From the IMG/VR virus record IMGVR_UViG_3300037054_000366, positions 32,436 through 96,435 of that record: a stretch of 64,000 bases of DNA; one strand, written 5' to 3'. Below, in pieces: positions 51,101 through 60,549 of the stretch; position 1 is the stretch's first letter; every line of letters begins with the position of its first letter. The notes under the pieces are model-generated. The model did no database searches. It had not been told where the DNA came from and was given only the letters and a program-made list of their open reading frames with translations. The translations under genes were made by a program, and so were the position numbers. The stretch is from a virus.

Positions 51101-54100
51101 AGATCAAGCAGGCGGCTCAGTTTGTTAAAAAAAATAGGGGGAATATTAAACAAGCCAGGGCTCTTCCTAAAGAAACAGTAGTTGGGATCGTTCAAAGCGG
51201 GGTTAGAGGTGCGTTTGAGTTCGTGCAGCTACTGGACTGTGCGTTGCTCGGGACTAACCCAGACTCCAAGGACTTCTTACTCAAATGTGCGGAAGCCATC
51301 AAGGGCACCGATATGACAGGAGTGACAAGCCGCAATGAGGCTACAGAACGTTTGGTAGGGGCCATTTCAAAGGTCGGACACTCTAAGAGAGCTATGTCAG
51401 CACAGCAGGCAGTAAATGAGGCTGTAAAATTGATCACTCAAGAAGAGATCAAGCAGCCCAAACCGTGGCAAACTCCGCAATTTAGAGCGTGGTTTGGAGA
51501 CTCCAAAGTCGTAAATAAGGATGGAACCCCCAAGCGCGTCATGCATGGAACCACTCATGAATTCGATCAATTTTCCTTGCACAATGCATTTGAGGAAGGC
51601 TGGTATGGCAAGGGGTTTTATTTTACAGATTGTGAAAAGGATGTGGAGAACTACGCTTCCTTAGAGGGGCCAGATCTCACGGCCAGGATAGAGTTGGTCG
51701 CTGAGCGTCTAATGGATGACGGGGGCGACTGGGAAGAGAGCATGGGAGAGGAGCATGAGGACAACTCAAAGAGTATCCGTGAGTTAGCTCATCAAAAAGC
51801 TCAAGAAATGATTGCTGGGAAGCATCACGGGACAGTTTACCTCACCTATTTGAAGATGGAGAACCCTGTTATTGTTACCCCCAACGGAGGAACCTATCTT
51901 GGGGGGGACAGTGGATCTGACCCAGAGAACGAGGATGAATGGCTAGATGGCCCCGAAACCACCAAGCTATACGAGGCGATTCAGGCTGCTTGCTCACAGT
52001 TTGGCCTAAATGAGAAACGTATCTGGGATAGCCAACTATCTGATAGGCTGTTGGAAGGCTGCACAGCTTACGAGTTTGAAAAAGACTTACGGGAGAATGA
52101 TGAAACTTTAGATGCAGAGGGGGGAGCGGGTCCAGTGATATCCGCCATCTATGAGGCTATGGGGTTTGATGGGATCATTATGGATGCTAAGGCTCAATTC
52201 GGAAATGGGAATACGGGGATGAAGATGTCTCCTAAGACCCGCCATTACATCGTATGGAACCCCCGTCAGGTTAAGTCGGCTATAGGGAACAAAGGGACGT
52301 TTGACCCCTCCAGTCCCCTGCTAACGGCTGCGGTAAAGCCTAGAACGCAGGGTGGAGGATTGAACGTAGATCCTGTAGAACAGATAGTTGATGAGGAAAC
52401 CCCAGAGAAAGAGAAGACCACCCCTCTGACTCAGGAGGAAGAGGATATGGCTAAGTCGCTGGCGGATAAGCGAATCAGCCCTGCGGCTCCAAGCAACGTG
52501 CTTAAGCCCGGTGCGATTGATCCGCATAGTCATGCCCAGAGTCAGCCCGACTTGAAAAAAATGATGGAGAACGAAAAGTTCGAGTTCAACGTCAACCTAG
52601 CGGTAGACAACTATCCTAACTTCAAATACATGCGAGAAGGTCGCTATAAGCAATTTGATGCTCATGAGAAGGCTGAGGAAATCATCAATCACATGGCTGC
52701 AAATTTGATTTGGCTCTATAAGACCTGGGATAAGGCCCTGTCAGATAGAGCCAAACTCTGGTATGTAGGGGGTAACCGTATAATCCATCGGTGGGCTGAT
52801 AAGTTCCATCTAGACCCGCATAAAGTGGCAGCAGTGATTGCCGCTCTATCCCCACAGGCACATTGGTTCCAGAATGTTACAACCGCAGAGCGTACCATCG
52901 AAGCCTTGGTAGAACTCAAAGACTTCCGCTGGGATTGGAAGATGGACCGTGTGGCCCTGCATCGTAACTGGACCCCTGAAGACTTGGAAGATGAGATGAA
53001 GGAATCGGTCAAAGTCGGAGAGGCTGCGGAGAAGAAGAAAAACAAAAAGGAGAGTGCCAAGAAAGAGAAAGAGCCCAAGATCAAGTGGTCCGCAGCACTG
53101 GCTATCCCCCTGCTTCGTGGCAAGACTCTGAATGAAGTAATGACCGAAAACAGTCCCGAATCAGGCCGAGAGTACTTAGCCTCTGTGTGGATCAGGGCCT
53201 GGGCCGAAGGGCACACAGATAACAAACTCCGTGAAGTCACCCCAGAGGGGAACTTTGGGGACTGGTTTAAGACTGGAAAGGCTGACGCCAAAGTCCGTTG
53301 GACATCCTTCGCTGCCATTACCAAAGCTGTCCGGATTTTAGAGTCTAACTCTGTCAACGATATCTCTAAATTGGTTGGGACTAACCACAAGGTTCGCTCA
53401 TTCTATAACAATCTCATCGCCCCTATGGCGGATGAAGGGGATGTAACAATTGATACCCATGCAGTTGCTGCCGCTCTTATTCGTCCGCTGAGTGGAGCTT
53501 CTGTAGAGGTGGCTCATAACTTTGGCAGTGGGTTTACCCCCAAAAAGGATAAGAACGGCAAAATTTGGGTTTGGGATGAGGATGAGGGGGAGTATGTCGA
53601 GGGGGATCCTGATGCAGAAAAGATCCCAGGACCAAGCAACAGTTCAATCACCGGCCTCAACGGACTCTATGCTCTTTACGCTGAGGCATACCGTAGGGCC
53701 GCGAAAGATCCTGCGGTGGGGGTTCTACCCCGCGAACTCCAGTCGATCACCTGGGAGGCTGTGAGAGCCCTTTTCAACCCGGCTGACAAACGGGACAAGA
53801 AGTTCATACGTATGGCAAACGAGATCTGGGCCTCGCACGATCCAGAGGATGGAGGGCTCAATGCCGAACAAGCTAGGGAAAAAATCACCGCTGTTATCAA
53901 AGAACGAAGAGGTGGAAAAGAAGTCTTCGAAACCCCAAGTTGGATCGGATCCGATCCTGAGATTCATGGAGACGCACAAGGTTCCTCTTACAAGAGAGGC
54001 TTATCTGGGTCTGGCATACCCGGATCACAAGCCGGGGGCATTACTCCCACCGGAATTGGAGGCGGAGCTTCCCGAAGAACTTCGAGAAAAATAAACTCCC

Positions 54101-54687
54101 CACTGCTGATGAAGATTGGAGCCCTGACGTTCAAACATGAGCACAGAGACTACCGATATGGACAGAACTACTTCGTCTTGTTTGCTTTTAACGGCAAGTT
54201 CTGTGTGGGTGAGATTCGCTACTCAGTTTATGAGGACGGCCCCTATATTGATAACATTGATGTAGGGAACCATGTTCTAACCAATCTAGAAACAAAAAAG
54301 CTCATGTCAGAACGGTTGCGTAAGGCAACTGATCCAACAGAGTATGTGGGCCATGAGATGCTCAAGTATTTACAAAAACTCTATCCGGATAAAGACCTTG
54401 GGGTGAGACATGCCGATGCCGCTAAGGGGCTAGATTTTGATGAAATGGAAACTGAATATGCCCCTCTGATGGATGAAAAAGAGGCGCTGACTAAAGAGCA
54501 ACAAAACATTGACCAAGCTCTAGAGGAAAACTCCAAAAGGAACGTAGCTTATCAAGACTGGGAGGATCATTATAAGAAACTCATGGATCGTTGGAATTGG
54601 ATTGACGACAGGCTCTACGAGATTGAGCAGGCTCTGAACGTCTACCCCACTCCGGTAAGACAGAAACGTCTTATCAGAACAACATAA
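48112..54687 (+). CDS. polyvalent protein: kinase-like, CCA-adding and ADP-ribosyltransferase-like domains
   Basis: A 2191-residue multidomain protein. About 339-482: protein-kinase-like fold (GEGSSRMVVGV, VAIKLAI, AELRMYE, WLVVERV and D479-Y-G in place of DFG). About 727-960: class II CCA-adding/poly(A) polymerase domain with G750-G-C-V-R-D, D764-x-D766, R833-R-D and EDALRVFRAARF, apparently intact. About 1124-1390: ART-PolyVal-like domain (FRAWFGDSKV, VMHGT, GKGFYFTD, then Glu-rich). About 1484-1810: a helical domain (AAVIAALSPQAHWFQN) of the DUF7178 type, with a Lys/Glu linker inside. The last 250 residues are alpha/beta plus a coiled coil. Phage polyvalent proteins are typically injected with DNA. 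ATG 48139 is an alternative start. Confidence 0.75.
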   Translation: MGINIESVSMKRAFVLPEQGVINIYFIRDERPRIQWLIDLGIPRFSVFMLELPIPLDNPGHTQIVFHEGTALILEQIKAFLSETEFGEDAGVIKAMMQAIKQTEIDFYGTELMYGYEILFPLSQQFYDLVHERIVNQKTASEDSGAWSRLYDDNVSDEEFLERHAGREEGISKSVWRAPDTNKRMMVDLGKPVQKRDKQELNDARKIIDRYKQTIYKSTPGPLFVILYDRNGLPRGVSRVTNKGLTKWADGSEVPRELLTALIDIFGEQDADQVKVAEEKPKNIPKDLLKKLPGIHEISPEGQDEGEGDNNWEEPNGYSQTVRDRLKLLRERTGMELPVLGEGSSRMVVGVNEHVAIKLAINQPGVAQNKAELRMYEKVEDCTIITRIFYYDTEFHWLVVERVLRGATYSDFERYGATDAYNFCKKVERGGTEFLTDRQAVKSLQFLCQTLGVKWWDIDRESQWGLVERRGERYPVLVDYGLDEEVARQHYSSKLAAGWGSFINGEYWVDGDSANNYAECSGDGDYTHETYAREQILNDKWDQILSACQRHLQEAHEEEDDNNPGEVEEEWRKLHAMKYGEPDFPMEDVFFTLIWGYVSLEECDAIFNGEYDMFKNEVREFFMRFYNQIRVVDKNFEVWKLTPRNLDTIIDWVFNESGLDESDLAQMKDEVYIEQYEGGRKYAGIPIGELLNMKNPGEVWRYQGMTVASKQAAMVELPHDKEVKLPLYMLKKLKQMAQKFDPQADFRFVGGCVRDMLLDRKPKDFDVVTNTTADTLQKMGLENVGKAFPVYLYHDPTYGQIEIAVARSEEKTGVGHKDFDIVPTGNFEGDMVRRDLNVNAMMVDADGKLFGPTEALQNIKDKTLQNVSEKFAEDALRVFRAARFSAQFGSEWRVSPQLVDMMHRMQPELQYLPADRIREETKRALVGKVPMRFFEVLREGGCLEPWFSEFDQNWSQIAESVNYGHQNGWDFDLQIVGIESQLPIPDSLNNRLGLSNQIKQAAQFVKKNRGNIKQARALPKETVVGIVQSGVRGAFEFVQLLDCALLGTNPDSKDFLLKCAEAIKGTDMTGVTSRNEATERLVGAISKVGHSKRAMSAQQAVNEAVKLITQEEIKQPKPWQTPQFRAWFGDSKVVNKDGTPKRVMHGTTHEFDQFSLHNAFEEGWYGKGFYFTDCEKDVENYASLEGPDLTARIELVAERLMDDGGDWEESMGEEHEDNSKSIRELAHQKAQEMIAGKHHGTVYLTYLKMENPVIVTPNGGTYLGGDSGSDPENEDEWLDGPETTKLYEAIQAACSQFGLNEKRIWDSQLSDRLLEGCTAYEFEKDLRENDETLDAEGGAGPVISAIYEAMGFDGIIMDAKAQFGNGNTGMKMSPKTRHYIVWNPRQVKSAIGNKGTFDPSSPLLTAAVKPRTQGGGLNVDPVEQIVDEETPEKEKTTPLTQEEEDMAKSLADKRISPAAPSNVLKPGAIDPHSHAQSQPDLKKMMENEKFEFNVNLAVDNYPNFKYMREGRYKQFDAHEKAEEIINHMAANLIWLYKTWDKALSDRAKLWYVGGNRIIHRWADKFHLDPHKVAAVIAALSPQAHWFQNVTTAERTIEALVELKDFRWDWKMDRVALHRNWTPEDLEDEMKESVKVGEAAEKKKNKKESAKKEKEPKIKWSAALAIPLLRGKTLNEVMTENSPESGREYLASVWIRAWAEGHTDNKLREVTPEGNFGDWFKTGKADAKVRWTSFAAITKAVRILESNSVNDISKLVGTNHKVRSFYNNLIAPMADEGDVTIDTHAVAAALIRPLSGASVEVAHNFGSGFTPKKDKNGKIWVWDEDEGEYVEGDPDAEKIPGPSNSSITGLNGLYALYAEAYRRAAKDPAVGVLPRELQSITWEAVRALFNPADKRDKKFIRMANEIWASHDPEDGGLNAEQAREKITAVIKERRGGKEVFETPSWIGSDPEIHGDAQGSSYKRGLSGSGIPGSQAGGITPTGIGGGASRRTSRKINSPLLMKIGALTFKHEHRDYRYGQNYFVLFAFNGKFCVGEIRYSVYEDGPYIDNIDVGNHVLTNLETKKLMSERLRKATDPTEYVGHEMLKYLQKLYPDKDLGVRHADAAKGLDFDEMETEYAPLMDEKEALTKEQQNIDQALEENSKRNVAYQDWEDHYKKLMDRWNWIDDRLYEIEQALNVYPTPVRQKRLIRTT

Positions 54688-54722
54688 TTCGCAACCCTCT
54701 ATTGAACTGTTTGGAGCCCCAC

Positions 54723-57470
54723 ATGTCTGAAGTCATCACTCTTCTTGCCTCTCTGGCTTCTCCGTTGATCCGTAAAGAGGCTATCAGCGAGAGGAAAATT
54801 GAGTTTCTATCCGGACCCACCCGTTACGGCCCGAAGCTCTATCACTACGTAACCACCCATAATCTGGTCAATCTGATGGATGAAACTCTGGGTGAAGAAG
54901 CAGAACAGAAAGAGGCGAAAAAGCAAAATGAGCAGATGCTTAATGCAAAATACGCTCAGATTCTGACTCAAATTGCAGCGGCTGACCCCACGGACGGGAT
55001 CAACAAGAATGACTTTACTGAGTGGCTGTTGAAGGTCTGGTTGGCCATGGATGATGCGGCACGAGGTCACTGGGGTGAGGATACGGCAAATATCAAACAG
55101 AGCCTCACGGACTTTGTGGATCTTCGCAAGAGCCCGGAATGGAAAAAACAGGAGCTACCCACTGATTTGAATCGATTCTCTGATCTGGCAAATCTTAGAA
55201 GCACCTTGACAAAATTTAACTCCGCCTCAGATATCTATACTCTTCCTGAGCTAAGCCCAGAAGGGGCAACGATCATCTACCAGGATAAGACATATATTTT
55301 GTGGCAAGTAACCAGTGCAAAAGATCTGACCGCTTTATCTCGCTTCCCTGAAAACAACCCACCCGCATGGTGTACCAACGATGAGGGCACTGCTGCACGT
55401 TACCTTTCTTCTGGTCCGGACTATGTGGCTTATAAGAATGGAGACCCATTCTTTCAGCTTGACCCATCAGAAGATGAGCACCACGATAAATCCAAAGCTC
55501 AGTTTATGAGCCGCAACAATACACACATGTATGGGACTAAATTGATGAACCCAGAGTGTGCGGAACTGATTGAAAAAGCCCTCGCACATGGAAAAATGAA
55601 TGAGAGGGCCAGAGAAGACCTAACTAAGACAATGGGATGTTACCAAGTTCCCAATTTAAATGACGCAGAGACCTTCTCCTACCTGCAAGAATACGTAATG
55701 GTTAATGGCGGAAATATAAAAAAGGATAAAAAGTTTCTGGATGCAGAAGAAAAATATGTTCGCCCCAGATATGAGCTTTTAGAGCCTGATGAGCTTCGGG
55801 AACTGTGTAACCGTTATGCTCGTACCGGAGAGGCGGTCGCCCCTTACTATGAAGCCAACAAAAATGTGACTGAAATATCCAAGAAAATTGATAATACAAA
55901 ATCTTACACTGATTTTGTAAAATCAATGAGCACTCCAGACACAGACCCTAACCATCTCACACCCGCAGAGTATGGGTTGGCTTTTAGAATTGACCCGTTG
56001 TTTAAGAAGGTATTCAACCTCTTCTCCAAAGAATACGATTGGGATGAGAAGTTTGCAAAATTCAGAGCGGCTGTCAAAGAAGGAAGCGAAAAAGCTGTGA
56101 ACGAGGGGGAGGCCCTAGTTAACCTTCTGAATAGCAAGTTCCCCAGCAGCACTTACAGCTATGATAGAAGCGATGGAAATGTCACTGGGTTCACCATCCA
56201 ACTAATGGGGGGGTATGGGGCTCATGGGATGCAGACCAAGGATTTCACTAGAAATATGGCGGTTCAACCTTATATCAAAATGATCAAGAACATGTTCCGG
56301 CCCTTTGTCAATCAGGCTTGGGAGAAAGCTGTTGAACAGGCTAAGGCAGAGCCAGATTACGGTGTTGCACACCAGCTGCTGAAGGATGCGGGGGACACAT
56401 ACAAGCGTAGAGTATCGGGAGATGGGGGGGCAGAGGAACGCGCACAGGCGGCTGTCAGACAAGCTCTGAAGGATATCGAAATCCCAGCTAGGGAGAAGCT
56501 GGATGCAGCCTTAGCTGGGTTCACCAAGCTCAAGGAGGTGGCAACTTACGGACGAGAGAACTTCCTAAATGGTAGTCCCTTTAAGATCAGAAAAATTCCC
56601 TCTTGGGCACAGCCCTCCTTTGAGAAGAAGATCACAGAGATTGAGCTTCTTACTGAGAAAGCCATGGAGGACAAGCTCCAGAAAGTGGACAGAGGTGAAG
56701 TTAAGATTCGTACCACTCCAAAGCGTGAATATGAATTCTGGAAAGATAATCATCGGGATAAGGATCTTCCAGACCCAACGGACAAGGTGCTGGAGTGGGT
56801 CATCAACTCTCCTTCGTTTGATGATAACAACATCATGGACGCACTGATTGAAATGAAGAACATCTCTGCGGTCGGTGAGGCTTGGATATTGCAGAAGGCA
56901 CGTTATATCGGATCATGGAGACTAGACAAATACATGGAGAAGTTCCATCCAAAACGATGGCCGGAATTGGAAACGGCGTATCCGGCTATTCTCGATGATG
57001 ATGATTATGTCAATCGAGTATATGAAAAGAATGAGCGAATTCCTCGTCAGGAAGAGGCTATTCTGGCCGGAGTCGGACGAAGGAGAGGCGTCAGCAGTGC
57101 TATTGCATACATCAAAGAACGAATGAACAGTAAGCCATGGCCTGAACTTGAAAAAGCGGTAGCGAAGGAGTTCAAGAGCCGAAAGTGGTCTGAGAGCTTC
57201 TATGATGGTCCAGGAAATATAGCTGGGGAGATTCTTGAGTATATCGCTGAAATTAAAAAGAGTCGCTGGAAAGATATCGAAGAGAAAATGTTTGAGAACC
57301 AGGATTGGGGATATAAATACCTCTTCCAGGTGTTGGGGGCTGATGAGGCTTCTAAACGTATCCGTAAGCTATTGGATGAAGAGAGTGAGACGCTTCCTAG
57401 GGGGGAGAAACAATCTCGACTCCATCAGGTTCTATTCGCCAAAGTAATATCCTATAAGGAGTCCGTATGA
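54723..57470 (+). CDS. large phage protein with a WCT-type domain and helical repeats, 915 aa
   Basis: GGAG precedes ATG 54723. A domain at about residues 150-300 contains PAWCTNDEGTAARYLSSGP, shared with the protein at 58064-59785 and resembling a family in phage polyvalent proteins (T.WC....A..Y...G..Y). The middle is helical and charged. The C-terminal 250 residues hold repeated helical units with RWPELE/KPWPELE. Function is unknown; its placement between the polyvalent and tail genes suggests an internal virion or ejected protein. It overlaps the next gene by ATGA. Confidence 0.75.
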   Translation: MSEVITLLASLASPLIRKEAISERKIEFLSGPTRYGPKLYHYVTTHNLVNLMDETLGEEAEQKEAKKQNEQMLNAKYAQILTQIAAADPTDGINKNDFTEWLLKVWLAMDDAARGHWGEDTANIKQSLTDFVDLRKSPEWKKQELPTDLNRFSDLANLRSTLTKFNSASDIYTLPELSPEGATIIYQDKTYILWQVTSAKDLTALSRFPENNPPAWCTNDEGTAARYLSSGPDYVAYKNGDPFFQLDPSEDEHHDKSKAQFMSRNNTHMYGTKLMNPECAELIEKALAHGKMNERAREDLTKTMGCYQVPNLNDAETFSYLQEYVMVNGGNIKKDKKFLDAEEKYVRPRYELLEPDELRELCNRYARTGEAVAPYYEANKNVTEISKKIDNTKSYTDFVKSMSTPDTDPNHLTPAEYGLAFRIDPLFKKVFNLFSKEYDWDEKFAKFRAAVKEGSEKAVNEGEALVNLLNSKFPSSTYSYDRSDGNVTGFTIQLMGGYGAHGMQTKDFTRNMAVQPYIKMIKNMFRPFVNQAWEKAVEQAKAEPDYGVAHQLLKDAGDTYKRRVSGDGGAEERAQAAVRQALKDIEIPAREKLDAALAGFTKLKEVATYGRENFLNGSPFKIRKIPSWAQPSFEKKITEIELLTEKAMEDKLQKVDRGEVKIRTTPKREYEFWKDNHRDKDLPDPTDKVLEWVINSPSFDDNNIMDALIEMKNISAVGEAWILQKARYIGSWRLDKYMEKFHPKRWPELETAYPAILDDDDYVNRVYEKNERIPRQEEAILAGVGRRRGVSSAIAYIKERMNSKPWPELEKAVAKEFKSRKWSESFYDGPGNIAGEILEYIAEIKKSRWKDIEEKMFENQDWGYKYLFQVLGADEASKRIRKLLDEESETLPRGEKQSRLHQVLFAKVISYKESV

Positions 57471-58054
57471 TAGGCAATGACAAAATGACTATTCCAGTAA
57501 AAGGTTATATTCGAGTATTCGAAGAGGCCAATCCGAAGAACATCATCTTCGAAGAGCATAATGTGATATGCCTGAATACGCAGTATCTGTTCGCTAGAAT
57601 GATGGCCAATATCGCAGATCCGGTCGCCGGGGTCTGGGGTCTTGCGATTGGGGCGGGTGCGCCAGACTGGCCACTCAACAATCAACCGGATGCGTTGCCC
57701 ACCCAGCAGAACATCATCACTCCCATCCTTCGTAAGCCCTGCCGCTACATTCAGTTCGTGGATGTGAACCTGAATGTTATTCCGAGTGGGGGGTTCTCCA
57801 ACATAGTTGATTTCCAGACTATTCTGAACGCGACAACTGATAGCATCAATACCCCCATCAGAGAGCTAGGGCTCATCGGTGGAGGCAGCACTGCTTCGTC
57901 TACAAACCTTCAGGTAGCCCCCTTCTTCAACAATGCCACTCAGTCTAGTATCAACGATACAAACACGGCCCTCCTGATCAATTACAAAACTCTCCCGCCC
58001 CTGGTGCTTCCAGCCGGAATCAATTTCATCATGAGTTGGGTCTTGACATTCTAA
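57467..58054 (+). CDS. tail-associated structural protein, 195 aa
   Basis: AAGGAG gives a 6-nt spacing to ATG 57467. The N-terminal part (PVKGYIRVFEEANPKNIIF, then NTQYLFARMMAN) and VWGLAIGAGAPDWP resemble small beta-rich tail/fibre proteins found in large phages. The rest is Asn/Thr-rich. Coupled to the preceding gene. Exact role unknown. Confidence 0.65.
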   Translation: MIGNDKMTIPVKGYIRVFEEANPKNIIFEEHNVICLNTQYLFARMMANIADPVAGVWGLAIGAGAPDWPLNNQPDALPTQQNIITPILRKPCRYIQFVDVNLNVIPSGGFSNIVDFQTILNATTDSINTPIRELGLIGGGSTASSTNLQVAPFFNNATQSSINDTNTALLINYKTLPPLVLPAGINFIMSWVLTF

Positions 58055-58063
58055 GAGGCCCAA

Positions 58064-59785
58064 ATGCCATCTTCATTATTAACCAGACAAGCCATTCTGA
58101 TTGACGCAGCCGCTTCAGCAAATAGACAGCAGGCCCTATTGGATAAGTATCCCGTGGACCGAGCGGAGGTGGAGCAACTTGCGAATGTTGACCCTACTCC
58201 TAATGGCACCTACACGGAGTTCCTTGTCAGAGAATTCACGAAGAGGCGGTTTGGTCTCAATCGGATGGCTCTGGATGAAGCACATGATGCGTTGGTTAAA
58301 TTCAATCGACTGAAGAACTCACAAGAGTTTCGAAATATGCCCAATACCCATACGGATATTTTGGCCTATGATTACCACACATTCTTAGCCCAAATGGCAG
58401 AAGCAGGACGGGCACAGCTATCAAAAAATGAGCAAGAACGAGAACTAAAGCGCAGAAGGCAGAAATATTTAGACGAGGGCTGTGAGTTGTTGACCGAGCA
58501 AAGAGGGTATGCCTTCTTCAAAGTCACCACTCCAGAGGCGGCAGTCCTGATGGGCCAGGGCTCTCACTGGTGTACAAAAGATGAGGCTACCGCACGTAAT
58601 TATTTGCGCCGTGGGCCACTCTATGTGATAACTCAAGAAACTGAGGGGGGAAATTACGGATCAGACCGTTACGCTCAGTTCTCTATTCCCAGTAGTGCCT
58701 ATGATATTGCTGCATTCGAATGTCAAGATGTGGACGGAAATGACTTCGGGAGTAAGGAGGCTGGGGATCGCTGTTACTACTTTAGTAATAAAGACTATTG
58801 GTGGCTTGTGGAAGTGCTAGAAAACTATGATGAAGTCCTGACCTTCTGGGTAAAAGAGGGATACGTTTTTAATGATTATGATAATATGCGCTATCTCGAA
58901 CAATGCTCAGAGTGCGGAAAATATGTGGATGAGAACTCAGAAGATTTATATTATACAGATGATGGGACTTTCTGCTGTAGAAGCTGCTTCTTAGCTCATT
59001 ACGAAAACAAAATTGAAGAAGAAGTGCATCGTCTGTATCACCCAGACTTAGAAGAGCATGACAAAATTGCAGCGGAAATAGAATTTTACATCAATAGCCC
59101 TGAATCCCCAGAGCATAAATACTTTGCTCTAGTGGATCAAGCCAAGCAGGTTGAATACCCAGATACCGAAAAATGGGGGTTTGCCACCCAACTTTCTAAT
59201 GCAAGGGGCTGTGCTACCGTCTCGCAAGAGAAAATCGATAAGATGATACCGGGCGTTAGAAAAGAAGACGGAGAGCGAGTTTACAAGCATTTGAAGGGGC
59301 TGATGGACCAGCTTAAGGATGAGGATGACTTGATTGAGGCAGCCTTTGACTATGTGAAAGAAGAGTTTGCTCCGGAAAATATGGATGTGGCTGAAATTTT
59401 ACGCGAGGGGGGCTACATAGACACCCAGCCTAAAAATAGCTCTCTGTTGAAGAAAGCTCGTAAAAACATTGGGGCCACCCTCACGGAAGAGCCAGAACAG
59501 GCCGATATTCTCACCAATTACCCAGTCCCTCAAGATATTAAAACCGCATCTCTAGCCTTAAAATCTGAATTTGAAAATTACAAACAAGGACGAAAAGGGA
59601 CACTGGAAAACGGACTTGTTGACTCTTTTTTGAAGGGGTCTGAAGTCTGGAAAAAGTTAGCGACTGCTCTTAACTCTCAAAACAGACGACTTGTCTTACA
59701 GGAACTAAGCCGCGAGGGAATCCAAAGAGGACATGCCAATGTCAGACACAGTTCGCAAATGGGTGATGGAGATCCAAGACGATGA
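58064..59785 (+). CDS. WCT-domain protein with zinc ribbon, 573 aa
   Basis: Shares with the 915-residue protein a domain at about residues 140-230 (GSHWCTKDEATARNYLRRGP). A four-Cys ribbon at about 283-313 (CSECGKYV; CCRSCFLAHY) is followed by helical charged regions. A mostly disordered C-terminal 120 residues ends in a long basic helix. It overlaps the next gene by 47 nt. Function is unknown; possibly an ejected protein. Confidence 0.7.
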   Translation: MPSSLLTRQAILIDAAASANRQQALLDKYPVDRAEVEQLANVDPTPNGTYTEFLVREFTKRRFGLNRMALDEAHDALVKFNRLKNSQEFRNMPNTHTDILAYDYHTFLAQMAEAGRAQLSKNEQERELKRRRQKYLDEGCELLTEQRGYAFFKVTTPEAAVLMGQGSHWCTKDEATARNYLRRGPLYVITQETEGGNYGSDRYAQFSIPSSAYDIAAFECQDVDGNDFGSKEAGDRCYYFSNKDYWWLVEVLENYDEVLTFWVKEGYVFNDYDNMRYLEQCSECGKYVDENSEDLYYTDDGTFCCRSCFLAHYENKIEEEVHRLYHPDLEEHDKIAAEIEFYINSPESPEHKYFALVDQAKQVEYPDTEKWGFATQLSNARGCATVSQEKIDKMIPGVRKEDGERVYKHLKGLMDQLKDEDDLIEAAFDYVKEEFAPENMDVAEILREGGYIDTQPKNSSLLKKARKNIGATLTEEPEQADILTNYPVPQDIKTASLALKSEFENYKQGRKGTLENGLVDSFLKGSEVWKKLATALNSQNRRLVLQELSREGIQRGHANVRHSSQMGDGDPRR

Positions 59786-60017
59786 GGACATGATCCGTAT
59801 CCTTCTAGTGGGGGAGCGGCAGGCGGAATTGAAATACATCGCAATGTCTCAGCTAGATGCAACTGAATTAATTTCAGCCCTCGAATGGGTCGATAGCTTT
59901 CGCAATGGGATGGTGGGGATACCCAAACCAGCCAAGAGGAAACGTGTGATTAAACCTAAACCTAAGACGGTGATTCTGGAGCTTGAGGAGAATCAGAACC
60001 AGAAGTCGCAGGGCTAG
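59739..60017 (+). CDS. hypothetical protein with basic tail, 92 aa
   Basis: AAAGAGG at 59724-59730 gives 8-nt spacing to ATG 59739, better than ATG 59733. The N-terminal 60 residues are helical and the last 30 residues basic and Pro-rich (KRKRVIKPKPKTV). It overlaps the upstream gene by 47 nt and its 3' end overlaps the convergent HNH gene by 56 nt. Function is unknown. Confidence 0.6.
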   Translation: MSDTVRKWVMEIQDDEDMIRILLVGERQAELKYIAMSQLDATELISALEWVDSFRNGMVGIPKPAKRKRVIKPKPKTVILELEENQNQKSQG

Positions 60018-60549
60018 TCTTCCTTAGCTCTGCCCTCAGTCTGGCTGTTTCCTTACGATGGCAAGCTAGACAGAGAAGTCGGAGATTCTCTTCCCCACAC
60101 TGCCCCCCACCCTTGACGACCTCCTGAATGTGATCGATATCATAGAAGGTGGATCTCCCATGAGTATTCACCCATTCCATGTTGTGGAGGTCAAAAAACT
60201 CCACCTGGAGCGCCTTCATAGCGTGGCGGTAATTCTGGTGCCCTGCATAGACTGGGCTCTTTTGGAGTTCCTGTATGTGATCGTTGACATACCGCCAAAG
60301 TTGCCATACGAATCCTTTACAGTCCAAACCACATATCTGACAAATGTATTTGTCTCGTTTGGCAATGTAAATTCGAATATAACTTGCACTGGATCTGATG
60401 TTAAACTCGTGCACACACTCATCCGAACAAAAAGTTCGTCTCTTTTTACTCAGACGATGAACATCCAAGCCGCACCAGCGACATAGTTTATCTGTCTTGG
60501 CCCTTTCGGATGATTCAGCCTTTTGTTCTGGGGTGAGAAATCGGGTCAT
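59962..60549 (-). CDS. HNH endonuclease with zinc fingers
   Basis: N-terminal ribbon CRWCGLDVHR then CSDECVHEF (about residues 23-50), second pair CQICGLDCKG, and HNH core DIDHIQEVVKGGG...CGEENLRLLCLACHRKETA (about 138-170) with the D-H pair, Asn and CxxCH. Such free-standing HNH proteins nick or cut DNA and are often mobile in phages. Length 195 aa. The C terminus is Ser/Pro-rich. It overlaps an upstream small gene (ATGA) and a convergent one. Confidence 0.9.
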   Translation of the reverse strand: MTRFLTPEQKAESSERAKTDKLCRWCGLDVHRLSKKRRTFCSDECVHEFNIRSSASYIRIYIAKRDKYICQICGLDCKGFVWQLWRYVNDHIQELQKSPVYAGHQNYRHAMKALQVEFFDLHNMEWVNTHGRSTFYDIDHIQEVVKGGGQCGEENLRLLCLACHRKETARLRAELRKTSPATSGSDSPQAPESPS

